Notes: generated by a model not told the origin, from the sequence alone. 8,471 nt of DNA from an uncultured Gammaproteobacteria bacterium (GCA_903889815.1 CAISYX010000413.1:1-8471), one strand, 5' to 3'; shown: positions 1-6,520, counted from the first letter of the stretch. Numbers and translations: made by a program.

Positions 1-1
1 C

Positions 2-2077
2 CGCTCCATCACCTACGGCCCGGCAGTGTGCGTGGCGAACCCCACCGAGTGTCTGAACCGTCTGAACAACGGCACGCCCAGCGGCTACACAGTCAGCTCA
101 GCCTACCGAACCTACCTCGAGCGCGACACCAAGATGGCCACTGCCCCTGGCTATCCCACCCTCCAAAACCAGGGCGATCCGCCCGACGTAGCGCGCGCAT
201 CCGTGTTTTTCAATGCAGGCTATGAATTCAGCGAAGACATGAATTTCTACAGCTTCGGCAGCATCGGCCGCAAGGAAGCCTCATCACTGCAGAGCTATCG
301 ACGTCCTTCCCAGGACGGTGGCGTCGATGCCAACAAAGATGGCGATCGCAACGACACCACTGCCGCCGGCGTGCGTGAGGTCTTGATCAACAAGTACGAA
401 TTCGGCTTCGCCCCCAAACTGGCATCCGATGAAGAAGACTTCTCATTGACTGCCGGCGTCAACGGCACGACCAATGACTGGATGTGGGACGTCTCCTCGA
501 CCTACGGCGACAACGAAATCGGAATGGTCGTCTCCAACGGCATGAACTTCTCGCTCTGGAATACCACTGGCGTGTCGCCAGACCGCTTCTACATCGGGCG
601 CTTCGACGCATCGCAGTGGACTACAAGTCTGGATGTGAGCAAGGAGTTCGAGATTGGCATGGCCGCTCCGATGACCTTCCCCACCGGCCTGGAATATCGC
701 AAGGACACCTACGGCATCGGTGCCGGCGAGCCCGCGTCCTACTTCGGCTCAGGTGCGACCGCCTTCCCTGGCTACAACCCGGCTGTGAATACCGGCGATT
801 ACGATCGGCACAACTACGCAACCTTCCTGAACTTCGTGTTTGTGCCCACCAATGACTGGCTGGTGGACGTGGCCGTGCGTTACGAGGACTACAGCGACTT
901 TGGCAATGAGACCGTGGGCAAGATCACGACGCGCTACGACTTCGCCGACGGTTTTGCCATCCGTGCCACCGCCAGCACCGGCTTCCGCGCACCGACTCTG
1001 GGCGAGGGATACTACTCGGCAGTGAACGTAGGCCCCACCGCCGCCACGCCGCAATTGCAGCCCAACAGCTCTGCAGCCGCCGCACTGGGCTTTGGAGCAG
1101 GCCTGCAGCCTGAGACCTCTGAGAACATCAGCATCGGCCTTGTGCTGGAGCCGATCGACGGCCTGACCACCACGATCGACGCCTACGAGATCACCATCTC
1201 CGACCGCATTCAGCGAGGCTCGTTCGCTTACTCCGTGGCGCAGTCCAACAACACCATCACTGGCCGCACCACCGGCAAATTCAACAATATTCTGGCGGAT
1301 CCTGCAGATACCAATGGCGACGGCCGTCCGGATGACACGTACAACGAAGCACTCGGCCGCGCGCTGGTGGGCTTCGGCTACATCGGCGACTGGAAAAACC
1401 CTGTCGCTCCCGGTGGCTCGCTGGATTCAACCGCTCGTGCTGGCATCAGCGTCGCGATCTTCAACAACTCACTGGAAACCAAGACCACCGGGGTGGACTG
1501 GGTCAACACGTACAACTCCCGTTTCGGATGGGGCAGCATTGCCTGGACGATGGCCGCCAACTACAACAAGACGGAAGTCCTGAGTGCCAAGGCAGCACCC
1601 GCCAGCCTGGGTGGCGCCAGCATGTACAGCCCACTGACACTGTCCAACATCGAGACTGACAGCCCCTTGTTCCGTGTCAATCTGGGCGCGCGCATTCAGT
1701 GGGGCGATTTCTCTCTGAGCCTGCGTCAGTCGATCTACGGTCCGCAGTACACCCTGGCCAGCACCTCCGGCTTGCCGGCAGCGGTCGTGGCCAAACTGGA
1801 CACCGAGAATATTCGCGGAACTACGCAGCTGCATTACAAGAGGGAGATCGCACTGATGCAGCAGACCAACATCGAGCTGACCTGGTCGCCCACCGATGCA
1901 CTGCGTATCGGTGCAGGACTGGACAACGCGTTCAACGAGTATCCCAGCAAGGTGCCGCAGGCCGTCTGGGATTACGACGAAGAGCGCTACAACAACCTCA
2001 GCCGCCAGTACCTGAATGGCAGCCCGGTGGGATATTTCGGTGCCCGCTGGTTCGGCAAAGTGTCTTACACATTCTGA
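2..2077 (+). CDS. TonB-dependent receptor, C-terminal part (5' end outside window)
   Basis: The reading frame is open from the left edge, so the start, signal peptide, TonB box and most or all of the plug lie upstream. The visible 691 residues are mostly a 22-stranded outer-membrane barrel of the TonB-dependent receptor family: alternating aromatic-rich strands, a conserved STGFRAPTLGE segment encoded near 974-1006, and a C-terminal phenylalanine (GKVSYTF) as expected for Bam-dependent barrel insertion. Such receptors import scarce ligands across the outer membrane using TonB-ExbBD energy. The style resembles the large receptors of proteobacteria that take up sugars, peptides or other organics rather than a classic siderophore receptor, but I cannot assign a ligand. 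Two Asp/Asn-rich loops (codons at 326-355 and 1307-1336) look like calcium-binding loops. A GTG at 26 is an internal codon and not a believable start. The aminotransferase follows after 15 bp, so the two are probably co-transcribed. Confidence 0.93.
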   Translation, partial: RSITYGPAVCVANPTECLNRLNNGTPSGYTVSSAYRTYLERDTKMATAPGYPTLQNQGDPPDVARASVFFNAGYEFSEDMNFYSFGSIGRKEASSLQSYRRPSQDGGVDANKDGDRNDTTAAGVREVLINKYEFGFAPKLASDEEDFSLTAGVNGTTNDWMWDVSSTYGDNEIGMVVSNGMNFSLWNTTGVSPDRFYIGRFDASQWTTSLDVSKEFEIGMAAPMTFPTGLEYRKDTYGIGAGEPASYFGSGATAFPGYNPAVNTGDYDRHNYATFLNFVFVPTNDWLVDVAVRYEDYSDFGNETVGKITTRYDFADGFAIRATASTGFRAPTLGEGYYSAVNVGPTAATPQLQPNSSAAAALGFGAGLQPETSENISIGLVLEPIDGLTTTIDAYEITISDRIQRGSFAYSVAQSNNTITGRTTGKFNNILADPADTNGDGRPDDTYNEALGRALVGFGYIGDWKNPVAPGGSLDSTARAGISVAIFNNSLETKTTGVDWVNTYNSRFGWGSIAWTMAANYNKTEVLSAKAAPASLGGASMYSPLTLSNIETDSPLFRVNLGARIQWGDFSLSLRQSIYGPQYTLASTSGLPAAVVAKLDTENIRGTTQLHYKREIALMQQTNIELTWSPTDALRIGAGLDNAFNEYPSKVPQAVWDYDEERYNNLSRQYLNGSPVGYFGARWFGKVSYTF

Positions 2078-2092
2078 GTTGAGGAGTCCAGA

Positions 2093-3220
2093 ATGAATCC
2101 AGTGATCAATCGTCGCAATCTGCTGTGGGGAGGCGCCTCGGTTGCAGGCGCCGCCCTGGCGGAGCGCCTCACCGGCTCGTCAGTGCGGTTCATGAATTCG
2201 GCTGTCGCGCAGATTGCGGCGCCGACGGCACCGATCCGCATGTCGTCCAACGAGAATCCGTACGGCCCGTCGAAGCTTGCCTTCGACGCGATGCAGGCAG
2301 CCTTCAGCCAGAGCAATCTGTACGGGGGCATCGGCAATCAGGTCATTGCGCTGCAGGCCAGCATCGAGAACGTGACGCCAGAGAGCATCACCATGAGCGC
2401 AGGATCGGGCGAGTTGCTCCAGGCTGCCGGCATTCTGGCCAGTCTGGACAAGGGCTCGATCGTGGCGCCCTACCCTACTTTCGGGCAGCTGCTGCGTGCT
2501 GCCGAGGAAATGGGCTCGGAGATCATCAACGTGCCGGTGGACGAGTCGATGCACATCGACCTGAACGCCATGTACGCGGCCATCCGCCCTGACACGAAGA
2601 TGGTGTATCTGTGCAACCCGAACAACCCGATTCCGTCGATCATCGAGAAGAAGGCGCTGGAAGATTTCGTACGCACGGTGGCGAAGGATCGCCTGGTGTT
2701 CATCGACGAGGCCTACTACGAGTACGTGGACAACCCCGAGTTCAGCAGCATGATGCCGCTGATCACTGAGGGCGTTAACAACGTGATCGTGGCGCGCACG
2801 GCGTCGAAGATCCACGGCTTTGCAGGCCTGCGTGTGGGTTTCGGTTTCGCGCATCCCGAACTGATCGAACGCATCAACATGGTGAAGACGGGCAGCATCA
2901 GCATCCTGGCGCAGCACGCTGCGCTGGTGGCCTACGGTGACAAGGAGTTTCAGGACTTTGCCCGTGCGCGCAACAAGGAAGGGCTGGCCATTGTGGAAGG
3001 CATGCTGGACGAACTGGGGCTGCGTTACGTGAAATCCAACGCCAACTTCGTGTTCTTCGAAACCGGCATCGACAATGAAGCTTTCCGTGCCTCCATGCGG
3101 CAGGCCAACATCATGGTGGGACGCCTGTTCCAACCCTACCCGACCTGGGCCCGTGTGAGCATCGCCAAGCCAGAGGAAATGCAGTACTTCGTGCAGACGT
3201 ACAAGTCGCTGTATACCTGA
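2093..3220 (+). CDS. Tat-exported HisC-like PLP-dependent aminotransferase (fold type I)
   Basis: This is a 375-residue class I/II aminotransferase closest in motifs to histidinol-phosphate aminotransferase. Visible motifs in order are SSNENPYGPS (51-60), Tyr77 in the position of the cross-subunit PLP-phosphate tyrosine, NPNNP (175-179), FIDEAYY with Asp205 and Tyr208, Lys239 in TASK as the Schiff-base lysine, AGLRVGF just after it, and Arg354 in ARVSIAKPEEM as the likely carboxylate-binding arginine. The N-terminus has a twin-arginine signal: NRRNLL at 6-11, then a Gly/Ala-rich hydrophobic stretch, with a possible AVA cleavage site at 37-39. The enzyme is therefore predicted to be folded with its cofactor and exported to the periplasm, unlike biosynthetic HisC. 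A strong ribosome site (GAGGAG, 2081-2086) sits 6 bases before the ATG. The usual NPNNPTG motif reads NPNNPIPS here. Substrate is unknown; coupling to the upstream receptor suggests an imported amine or amino acid. A role in histidine biosynthesis is unlikely given the export signal and the absence of other his genes nearby. Confidence 0.88.
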   Translation: MNPVINRRNLLWGGASVAGAALAERLTGSSVRFMNSAVAQIAAPTAPIRMSSNENPYGPSKLAFDAMQAAFSQSNLYGGIGNQVIALQASIENVTPESITMSAGSGELLQAAGILASLDKGSIVAPYPTFGQLLRAAEEMGSEIINVPVDESMHIDLNAMYAAIRPDTKMVYLCNPNNPIPSIIEKKALEDFVRTVAKDRLVFIDEAYYEYVDNPEFSSMMPLITEGVNNVIVARTASKIHGFAGLRVGFGFAHPELIERINMVKTGSISILAQHAALVAYGDKEFQDFARARNKEGLAIVEGMLDELGLRYVKSNANFVFFETGIDNEAFRASMRQANIMVGRLFQPYPTWARVSIAKPEEMQYFVQTYKSLYT

Positions 3221-3235
3221 AGCGATTGAATGCAG

Positions 3236-3277
3236 GGGGCGTCAGAAGGTCCGCAGGGACTTGCTGGCGCCCCTTTT
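3236..3277 (+). terminator. Intrinsic (Rho-independent) terminator after the aminotransferase
   Basis: GGGGCG (3236-3241) pairs with CGCCCC (3268-3273). The stem continues through a G-U pair and CAG/CTG, then after one mismatch through an inner stem with GTCC (3249-3252) paired to GGAC (3257-3260) around a GCAG loop. TTTT follows directly at 3274-3277. It lies 16 bases after the aminotransferase stop and separates the receptor/aminotransferase unit from the hydrolase. Confidence 0.82.
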
Positions 3278-3370
3278 CATTTGTGCTGGCGCTGCCGGCA
3301 TTCCGGGGCATGCAATTCACCCCATCTTGCGCTACCGCGTCGTCGTCTTTTCAACGCACAGGCACGCATC

Positions 3371-4273
3371 ATGACAACAAGAACATTGCTTCTGTCCATC
3401 GCCCTGCTTTCCGGATTCAGCGCCTCCTCCGCCCTCGCACAAACCAGGATTCCCTACGGCCCGGACCCCATGCAGTACGGCGAGCTTACCCTGCCCGAAG
3501 GCGAGGGTCCGTTTCCCGTCGTCACGTTTCTGCACGCGGGCTGCTGGATGTCCACCGAAGGCATGATCAACAGTTACCGCGCCATGGCCAAGGCGGTTGC
3601 CGCCCAGGGCATCGCTGCGTGGAATGTCCAGTATCGCGGCGCTACGAGCGACGGCGGCGGCTGGCCAGGCACCTGGCACGACATCGCCAATGGCTTCGAC
3701 GCACTGGCGGACCTTGCAGAGGACTACCCGCTGGATCTGGAACAAGCCATCGTGGTGGGCCATTCCTCCGGCGGCCACTTCGGCGCCTGGCTGGCCACCC
3801 GGTCGCAGTTGCCCAAAGACAGCGAAATCTATGTGGAGCCGGCACTGAACCCGATGGCACTGGTCATGGCCGATGCCTACATCAATCCAATGGTGATCGA
3901 CTCCATCGGCACCAGCGGAGAGATCTATTGTGGCGAGCCGCTGCTGGAAAAACTGACCGGCGCGCCAGTGGATGAGAACGGAGCGAACTTCAAGGCGATA
4001 TCGCCACTCGAATGGCTGCCCTGGGGCATCCCGCAGGAATACATCGTCAGCACCTACCGCTATCCCCTGTCCATGCCACGGGAGCTCGCCCAGGGCAAGA
4101 CGGCGCTGCAGACACTGCCGGACTACCCTGCCCTTGCAATCATCGCGGGAGACGAAGTGAACGTGCGCATCATCGCCAATGAAGACCACGGCGCGTTCGT
4201 ACGTGAGGGATCGCGCGGGTACCAGGCGACGATTTCCGCCGTGCTGCGCCTGCTGGGCAAGGCCGGGGAGTGA
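3371..4273 (+). CDS. Secreted alpha/beta-hydrolase fold protein (BD-FAE / kynurenine formamidase-like)
   Basis: The 300-residue product starts with a Sec signal peptide (hydrophobic TLLLSIALLSG, then SSALA|QT with cleavage near residue 23). The ATG at 3371 is preferred over upstream in-frame codons because it places the signal peptide at the N-terminus; its ribosome site is weak. The mature protein has the pattern of alpha/beta hydrolases related to polysaccharide-esterase and formamidase groups: oxyanion segment FLHAGCW (53-59) in place of the usual HGG, WNVQYRG, GGWPGTWHDI, the nucleophile elbow GHSSGGH with Ser132, and a C-terminal His273 in NEDHGAFV. The segment where this family usually has the catalytic aspartate (before a V-P pair) reads VSTYRYPLSMP and contains no acidic residue, so the acid is displaced or absent. 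Cys58 and Cys187 could form a disulfide in the periplasm. Esterase or amidase activity is likely, substrate unknown. The gene lies downstream of a terminator and is probably transcribed separately. Confidence 0.85.
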   Translation: MTTRTLLLSIALLSGFSASSALAQTRIPYGPDPMQYGELTLPEGEGPFPVVTFLHAGCWMSTEGMINSYRAMAKAVAAQGIAAWNVQYRGATSDGGGWPGTWHDIANGFDALADLAEDYPLDLEQAIVVGHSSGGHFGAWLATRSQLPKDSEIYVEPALNPMALVMADAYINPMVIDSIGTSGEIYCGEPLLEKLTGAPVDENGANFKAISPLEWLPWGIPQEYIVSTYRYPLSMPRELAQGKTALQTLPDYPALAIIAGDEVNVRIIANEDHGAFVREGSRGYQATISAVLRLLGKAGE

Positions 4274-4291
4274 ATTGATGCTGGCGGCGGC

Positions 4292-4318
4292 GCGCGGAAT
4301 CGCCAATAATTCCCGCGC
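4292..4318 (+). repeat. Inverted repeat between hydrolase and small exported protein gene
   Basis: GCGCGG (4292-4297) pairs with CCGCGC (4313-4318), and AAT (4298-4300) pairs with ATT (4309-4311) around one bulged base. No T-tract follows, so it is not a standard terminator. It could be an attenuator, a mRNA-stabilising hairpin or chance in GC-rich DNA. Confidence 0.35.
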
Positions 4319-4344
4319 TGCCCTAGTTGTACCGGAGGTAATCC

Positions 4345-4704
4345 ATGAAACGCCAGCCTGCTGCCCTGCTGATTCGCACTACCCTGCTCTGCCTTGGCCT
4401 TGCCTTGCCCGCCGTCGCGTCCGCCCAGATGCCATTGAGTGACTGCGCAGGCATTCCGGGACTCGCCGCCAATATCCTGCTGGATCGCCACAGAAACGCC
4501 GACATCATGTTGATGATCAACAAGATGAATGCAGAGCTGAGCGATCAGGGCGACCTGCTGACCTGGGCCAATGCGATGATCGACATGGCCTGGGCACAGC
4601 CGATTGCAGCAGGGGCCGAGGCTCAGGCGCAGCGGATCGCTGAATTCCAGGCACTCTGGCTGCAGCGCTGCGAGGCGCGCAAGCCTGGTGCGACACCGCA
4701 GTAA
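4345..4704 (+). CDS. Small exported protein of unknown function, one mature cysteine pair
   Basis: I do not recognise this 119-residue protein. It has a clear Sec signal peptide: KR near the start, a hydrophobic core through LLCLGLALP, and AVASA|QM with cleavage after residue 27. The mature part, about 92 residues, is predicted mostly helical (an amphipathic DIMLMINKMNAEL segment and an Ala/Gln-rich segment at 85-108) and keeps two cysteines, Cys34 near its N-terminus and Cys109 near its C-terminus, which could close the helical bundle by a periplasmic disulfide. It has no lipobox and no membrane segment after the signal. GGAGG at 4334-4338 lies 6 bases before the ATG and supports the start. 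It starts 71 bp after the hydrolase and may be read with it or from its own promoter; no clear promoter is visible. It faces the S4 gene tail to tail. Confidence 0.8.
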   Translation: MKRQPAALLIRTTLLCLGLALPAVASAQMPLSDCAGIPGLAANILLDRHRNADIMLMINKMNAELSDQGDLLTWANAMIDMAWAQPIAAGAEAQAQRIAEFQALWLQRCEARKPGATPQ

Positions 4705-4762
4705 CGAGTGCTGACTGCAGGGGCCGGTTGCGGGAACTGCGCCATGGAGGCCGCCTGGTGCG

Positions 4763-4981
4763 TCAGACTTCCACGTAGACGATATGCAGCGTCTCCGCCC
4801 CAAACGCAATGATGTCGCCACCCACTATCTTCTTGCGCTTCTGGGTCTCCACCACGCCATTGAGCGTTACCTGTCCTTCAGCGATGACGGCCTTGGCCTC
4901 GGCTCCGCTGCCTGCAAGCCCTTCGAATTTCAGAATCTTGTAAAGCTCTACCGGCTCTACATTGATGGTCACGTCACGCAT
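4763..4981 (-). CDS. ybcJ: S4-domain RNA-binding protein, YbcJ family
   Basis: The 72-residue product is essentially a single S4 RNA-binding domain, as in E. coli YbcJ (about 70 residues). It aligns by motif: VELYKILKFEGLAGSGAEAK, then IAEGQVTLNG, VETQKRKKIVGGD and a final beta strand. The Lys/Arg-rich loop QKRKK (47-51) is the expected RNA-contacting edge. The family is thought to bind structured RNA, perhaps rRNA, but has no firm role. The ATG at 4981 is chosen over the in-frame ATG at 4996 because it has an AAGGAG site six bases upstream and gives the family length; the longer form would add MKEIT with no ribosome site. It lies 42 bp after the DUF1456 gene on the same strand and is likely in its operon. 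Confidence 0.9.
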   Translation of the reverse strand: MRDVTINVEPVELYKILKFEGLAGSGAEAKAVIAEGQVTLNGVVETQKRKKIVGGDIIAFGAETLHIVYVEV

Positions 4982-4987
4982 GGTGAT

Positions 4988-4993
4988 CTCCTT
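4988..4993 (-). promoter_or_regulatory. Ribosome binding site deciding the S4 gene start
   Basis: On the minus strand the bases read AAGGAG, six bases before the ATG at 4981. The site sits partly downstream of the alternative ATG at 4996, so it can serve only the shorter form. Confidence 0.75.
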
Positions 4994-5023
4994 CATACAG
5001 CGACAGATTGCGGGATTGCGCCT

Positions 5024-5602
5024 TCAACGCCCCCACACATTGTGGGTCGGCCTGGGTACCGGCGTCTGCGGCTCCGGATCAGCTTCCGCCTCAGGGACAG
5101 CTGCTGCGCGCAGACGCCCCTGCAGGCCCTTCAGGAAATTGCGCAGCAGCTGATCTTCACAATGGCGGTAATGTTTGTGGTCGGGCCGGCGGAACAGGGC
5201 CGTCAGCTCGTGATTGCTGAAGTTCAGGCCGGTCTCGGCCAGCACGGCGCGCACATCGTCGGACTGCAGGTTCAGCGCGATACGCAGCTTCATCAGCACC
5301 ATGTTGTTGGTCAGGCGGGCTTCGGGCACTGGCGCAGGTCCGTCACGGCGCCCGCGGCGGGCGTTGATCAGCCCGTTGAGGAACAAGGCCATGTCGCGAT
5401 CGTCCACTGGCTGGAAGCCCTCGTCGGCCTCCTGCTTGAGCCAGCCACAGACTTGCTCGCGGGTTACCGAATGGTCGGCGCCGGCGAATACCTCGATCAT
5501 CTGCGAGTCGTTGAAATCGAAGGTATAGCGGATGCGGCGGAGCACGTCGTTCAAATTCATGGACAAGAGGATCTCGGCTGGAATGGAGGAAACTATTGGC
5601 AT
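5024..5602 (-). CDS. yehS: DUF1456 family protein (YehS-like)
   Basis: This 192-residue protein matches E. coli YehS (about 156 residues) by motif across its length. It contains the family's two tandem repeats: residues about 18-81 (NDVLRRIRYTFDFND through REQVCGWLKQE to ALFLNGLINARRG) and 100-161 (NMVLMKLRIALNLQSDD through HELTALFRRPDHKHYRHC to QLLRNFLKGLQ). The repeats are helical and soluble; there is no signal peptide or membrane segment. Function is unknown, with a cytoplasmic regulatory role often assumed. A Pro/Glu-rich tail after residue 165 (EAEADPEPQTPVPRP) extends beyond the E. coli form. Start choice: ATG at 5602 has GAGGT just upstream, whereas ATG at 5560 (MNLNDVL) has no ribosome site but matches where relatives normally begin; the first 14 residues may therefore not be translated. 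The S4 gene follows after 42 bp. Confidence 0.9.
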   Translation of the reverse strand: MPIVSSIPAEILLSMNLNDVLRRIRYTFDFNDSQMIEVFAGADHSVTREQVCGWLKQEADEGFQPVDDRDMALFLNGLINARRGRRDGPAPVPEARLTNNMVLMKLRIALNLQSDDVRAVLAETGLNFSNHELTALFRRPDHKHYRHCEDQLLRNFLKGLQGRLRAAAVPEAEADPEPQTPVPRPTHNVWGR

Positions 5603-5606
5603 CTTA

Positions 5607-5610
5607 CCTC
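5607..5610 (-). promoter_or_regulatory. Possible ribosome binding site for the longer DUF1456 start
   Basis: GAGG on the minus strand with four bases before the ATG at 5602. Spacing is slightly short. It is the only argument for the longer start, since family alignment favours the ATG at 5560. Confidence 0.45.
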
Positions 5611-5617
5611 AAAGCAG

Positions 5618-5647
5618 ATGACCTTCTCCCGTGTGTATGGGTAAAAT
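5618..5647 (+). promoter_or_regulatory. Predicted sigma70-type promoter for the secreted-protein/SRPBCC unit
   Basis: ATGACC (5618-5623) matches four of six bases of the -35 consensus and TAAAAT (5642-5647) five of six of the -10, with an 18-base spacer. The -10 ends 33 bases before the ATG at 5681, leaving a short leader. The site lies in the 78-bp gap between divergent genes. No equally good match is seen on the minus strand. Confidence 0.5.
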
Positions 5648-5680
5648 CGCGTTACTTACTCCCGCAAAAGGACACCAGGA

Positions 5681-6106
5681 ATGCGAATGCTGTTGCTCGT
5701 TCTGACTCTACTGACTGCCGCCACCGCCCAGAATGCGCTCGCGGCCGACATCACCATGGCCCAGTGCAACGAGAATGTTGCCGAACTGAACGCGAATCTG
5801 CCCATGCAGCTTGACGGCATTACGACCTGGGTCAGCACCATCTGCGAGGACAAGGGCAGCAGTGTGATCAATCTGGTGTACGGCAATGAGGTCGCCGATG
5901 GCAATGCCATCACCCAGGCGCAGCTGGACACTGTGCTGCCAAGCCTCATCGCGTCCTGGTGCTTCGGTCCCACTCTGGCGCCGCTGATGCAGGTCGTGGA
6001 CACCATTCACTACAAATACGATTTCGCAAATGGCCAGCACATCGGCGATCTCTACTTCAAGGAAGCGGATTGCAACATGGCCGAACGCTTTCCCGACCAG
6101 CAGTAA
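5681..6106 (+). CDS. Secreted protein of unknown function with four cysteines
   Basis: I do not recognise this 141-residue protein. It has a Sec signal peptide (MRMLLLVLTLLTAATAQ, then NALA|AD with cleavage near residue 21). The mature part of about 120 residues holds Cys29, Cys55, Cys94 and Cys131, enough for two disulfides, no further membrane segment and no lipobox. The C-terminal half runs QAQLDTVLPSLIASWC, then strands VDTIHYKYDF and HIGDLYF ending in EADC; a strand-turn-strand followed by a final Asp-Cys recurs in some small periplasmic proteins, but I cannot name a family. Start: AAAGGA is eight bases before ATG 5681, while AGGA at 5677-5680 would suit the second ATG at 5687; both give a working signal. 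The SRPBCC gene follows after 18 bp, so the two are likely co-transcribed. Confidence 0.82.
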   Translation: MRMLLLVLTLLTAATAQNALAADITMAQCNENVAELNANLPMQLDGITTWVSTICEDKGSSVINLVYGNEVADGNAITQAQLDTVLPSLIASWCFGPTLAPLMQVVDTIHYKYDFANGQHIGDLYFKEADCNMAERFPDQQ

Positions 6107-6124
6107 GCTGCGCGGTTCCTCTCC

Positions 6125-6520
6125 ATGCGCAGCGTAGTCAAGCACTTGCACCTTGCGGTCCCCGCCGCAGCGGTGTGGGACATCGTCGGAAATGTCTCCC
6201 GGATTGACTGGGTGCCCGTCATCACCTCCTGTCAGCTCGACGGCGATGTCCGCACCATGCAGATGGCCGGCGTTGGCACTGTTCAGGAACGCATCCTGCA
6301 TTGCGATGCGGAGGCGATGTCTCTGGAGTACGGACTCATCAACAATGCCAATGTCACCGTGCACAAGGCGACATTGAAAGTGACGGCTGTCGGCAATGGC
6401 TGCGAGCTGTTGTGGACAACTCTGATTGAACCGGACGCCCTGGAGCCGCTGATAGAAAGCGGGATGCAGTCCGCCCTGGTGGCACTGTGTGGGCTGCTGG
6501 GTGTACGTTCACACAACTGA
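6125..6520 (+). CDS. SRPBCC / START-like (polyketide cyclase-type) protein
   Basis: The 131-residue product fits the helix-grip SRPBCC fold at the usual family length. It opens with a strand ending VPAAAVWDIVGNVSRIDWVP (12-31), typical of the first strand and following helices in polyketide_cyc2-type members, continues with strands around GVGTVQERILHCD, MSLEYGLINNANV and KATLKVTAVGNGCELLWTT, and ends in a long helix (PDALEPLIESGMQSALVALCGLL) that would cover the ligand pocket. Members bind small hydrophobic ligands or act as simple enzymes; this one has no clear catalytic residues and its ligand is unknown. No signal peptide, so it is cytoplasmic, unlike the product of its upstream neighbour. 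The upstream stop at 6104-6106 is in the same frame, so ATG 6125 is the first possible standard start; it lacks a visible ribosome site and may rely on coupling to the preceding gene 18 bp away. Confidence 0.8.
   Translation: MRSVVKHLHLAVPAAAVWDIVGNVSRIDWVPVITSCQLDGDVRTMQMAGVGTVQERILHCDAEAMSLEYGLINNANVTVHKATLKVTAVGNGCELLWTTLIEPDALEPLIESGMQSALVALCGLLGVRSHN

Noticed and set aside
2180..3133. Minus-strand open frame opposite the aminotransferase
   Set aside because: His/Arg/Val-rich composition without motifs; the plus strand has all aminotransferase catalytic residues.
3327..3355. Possible promoter TTGCGC / TTCAAC before the hydrolase
   Set aside because: The -10 matches only three of six consensus bases; too weak to annotate.
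3230..3370. Upstream extension of the hydrolase frame to an earlier start
   Set aside because: It would run through the terminator hairpin and bury the signal peptide about 47 residues inside the protein.
3332..4306. Minus-strand open frame opposite the hydrolase
   Set aside because: Covers the whole hydrolase in antisense and has no recognisable domain or ribosome site.
4784..5644. Plus-strand open frame opposite the S4 and DUF1456 genes
   Set aside because: Spans two well-supported minus-strand genes and the gap between them; composition is typical of antisense reading.
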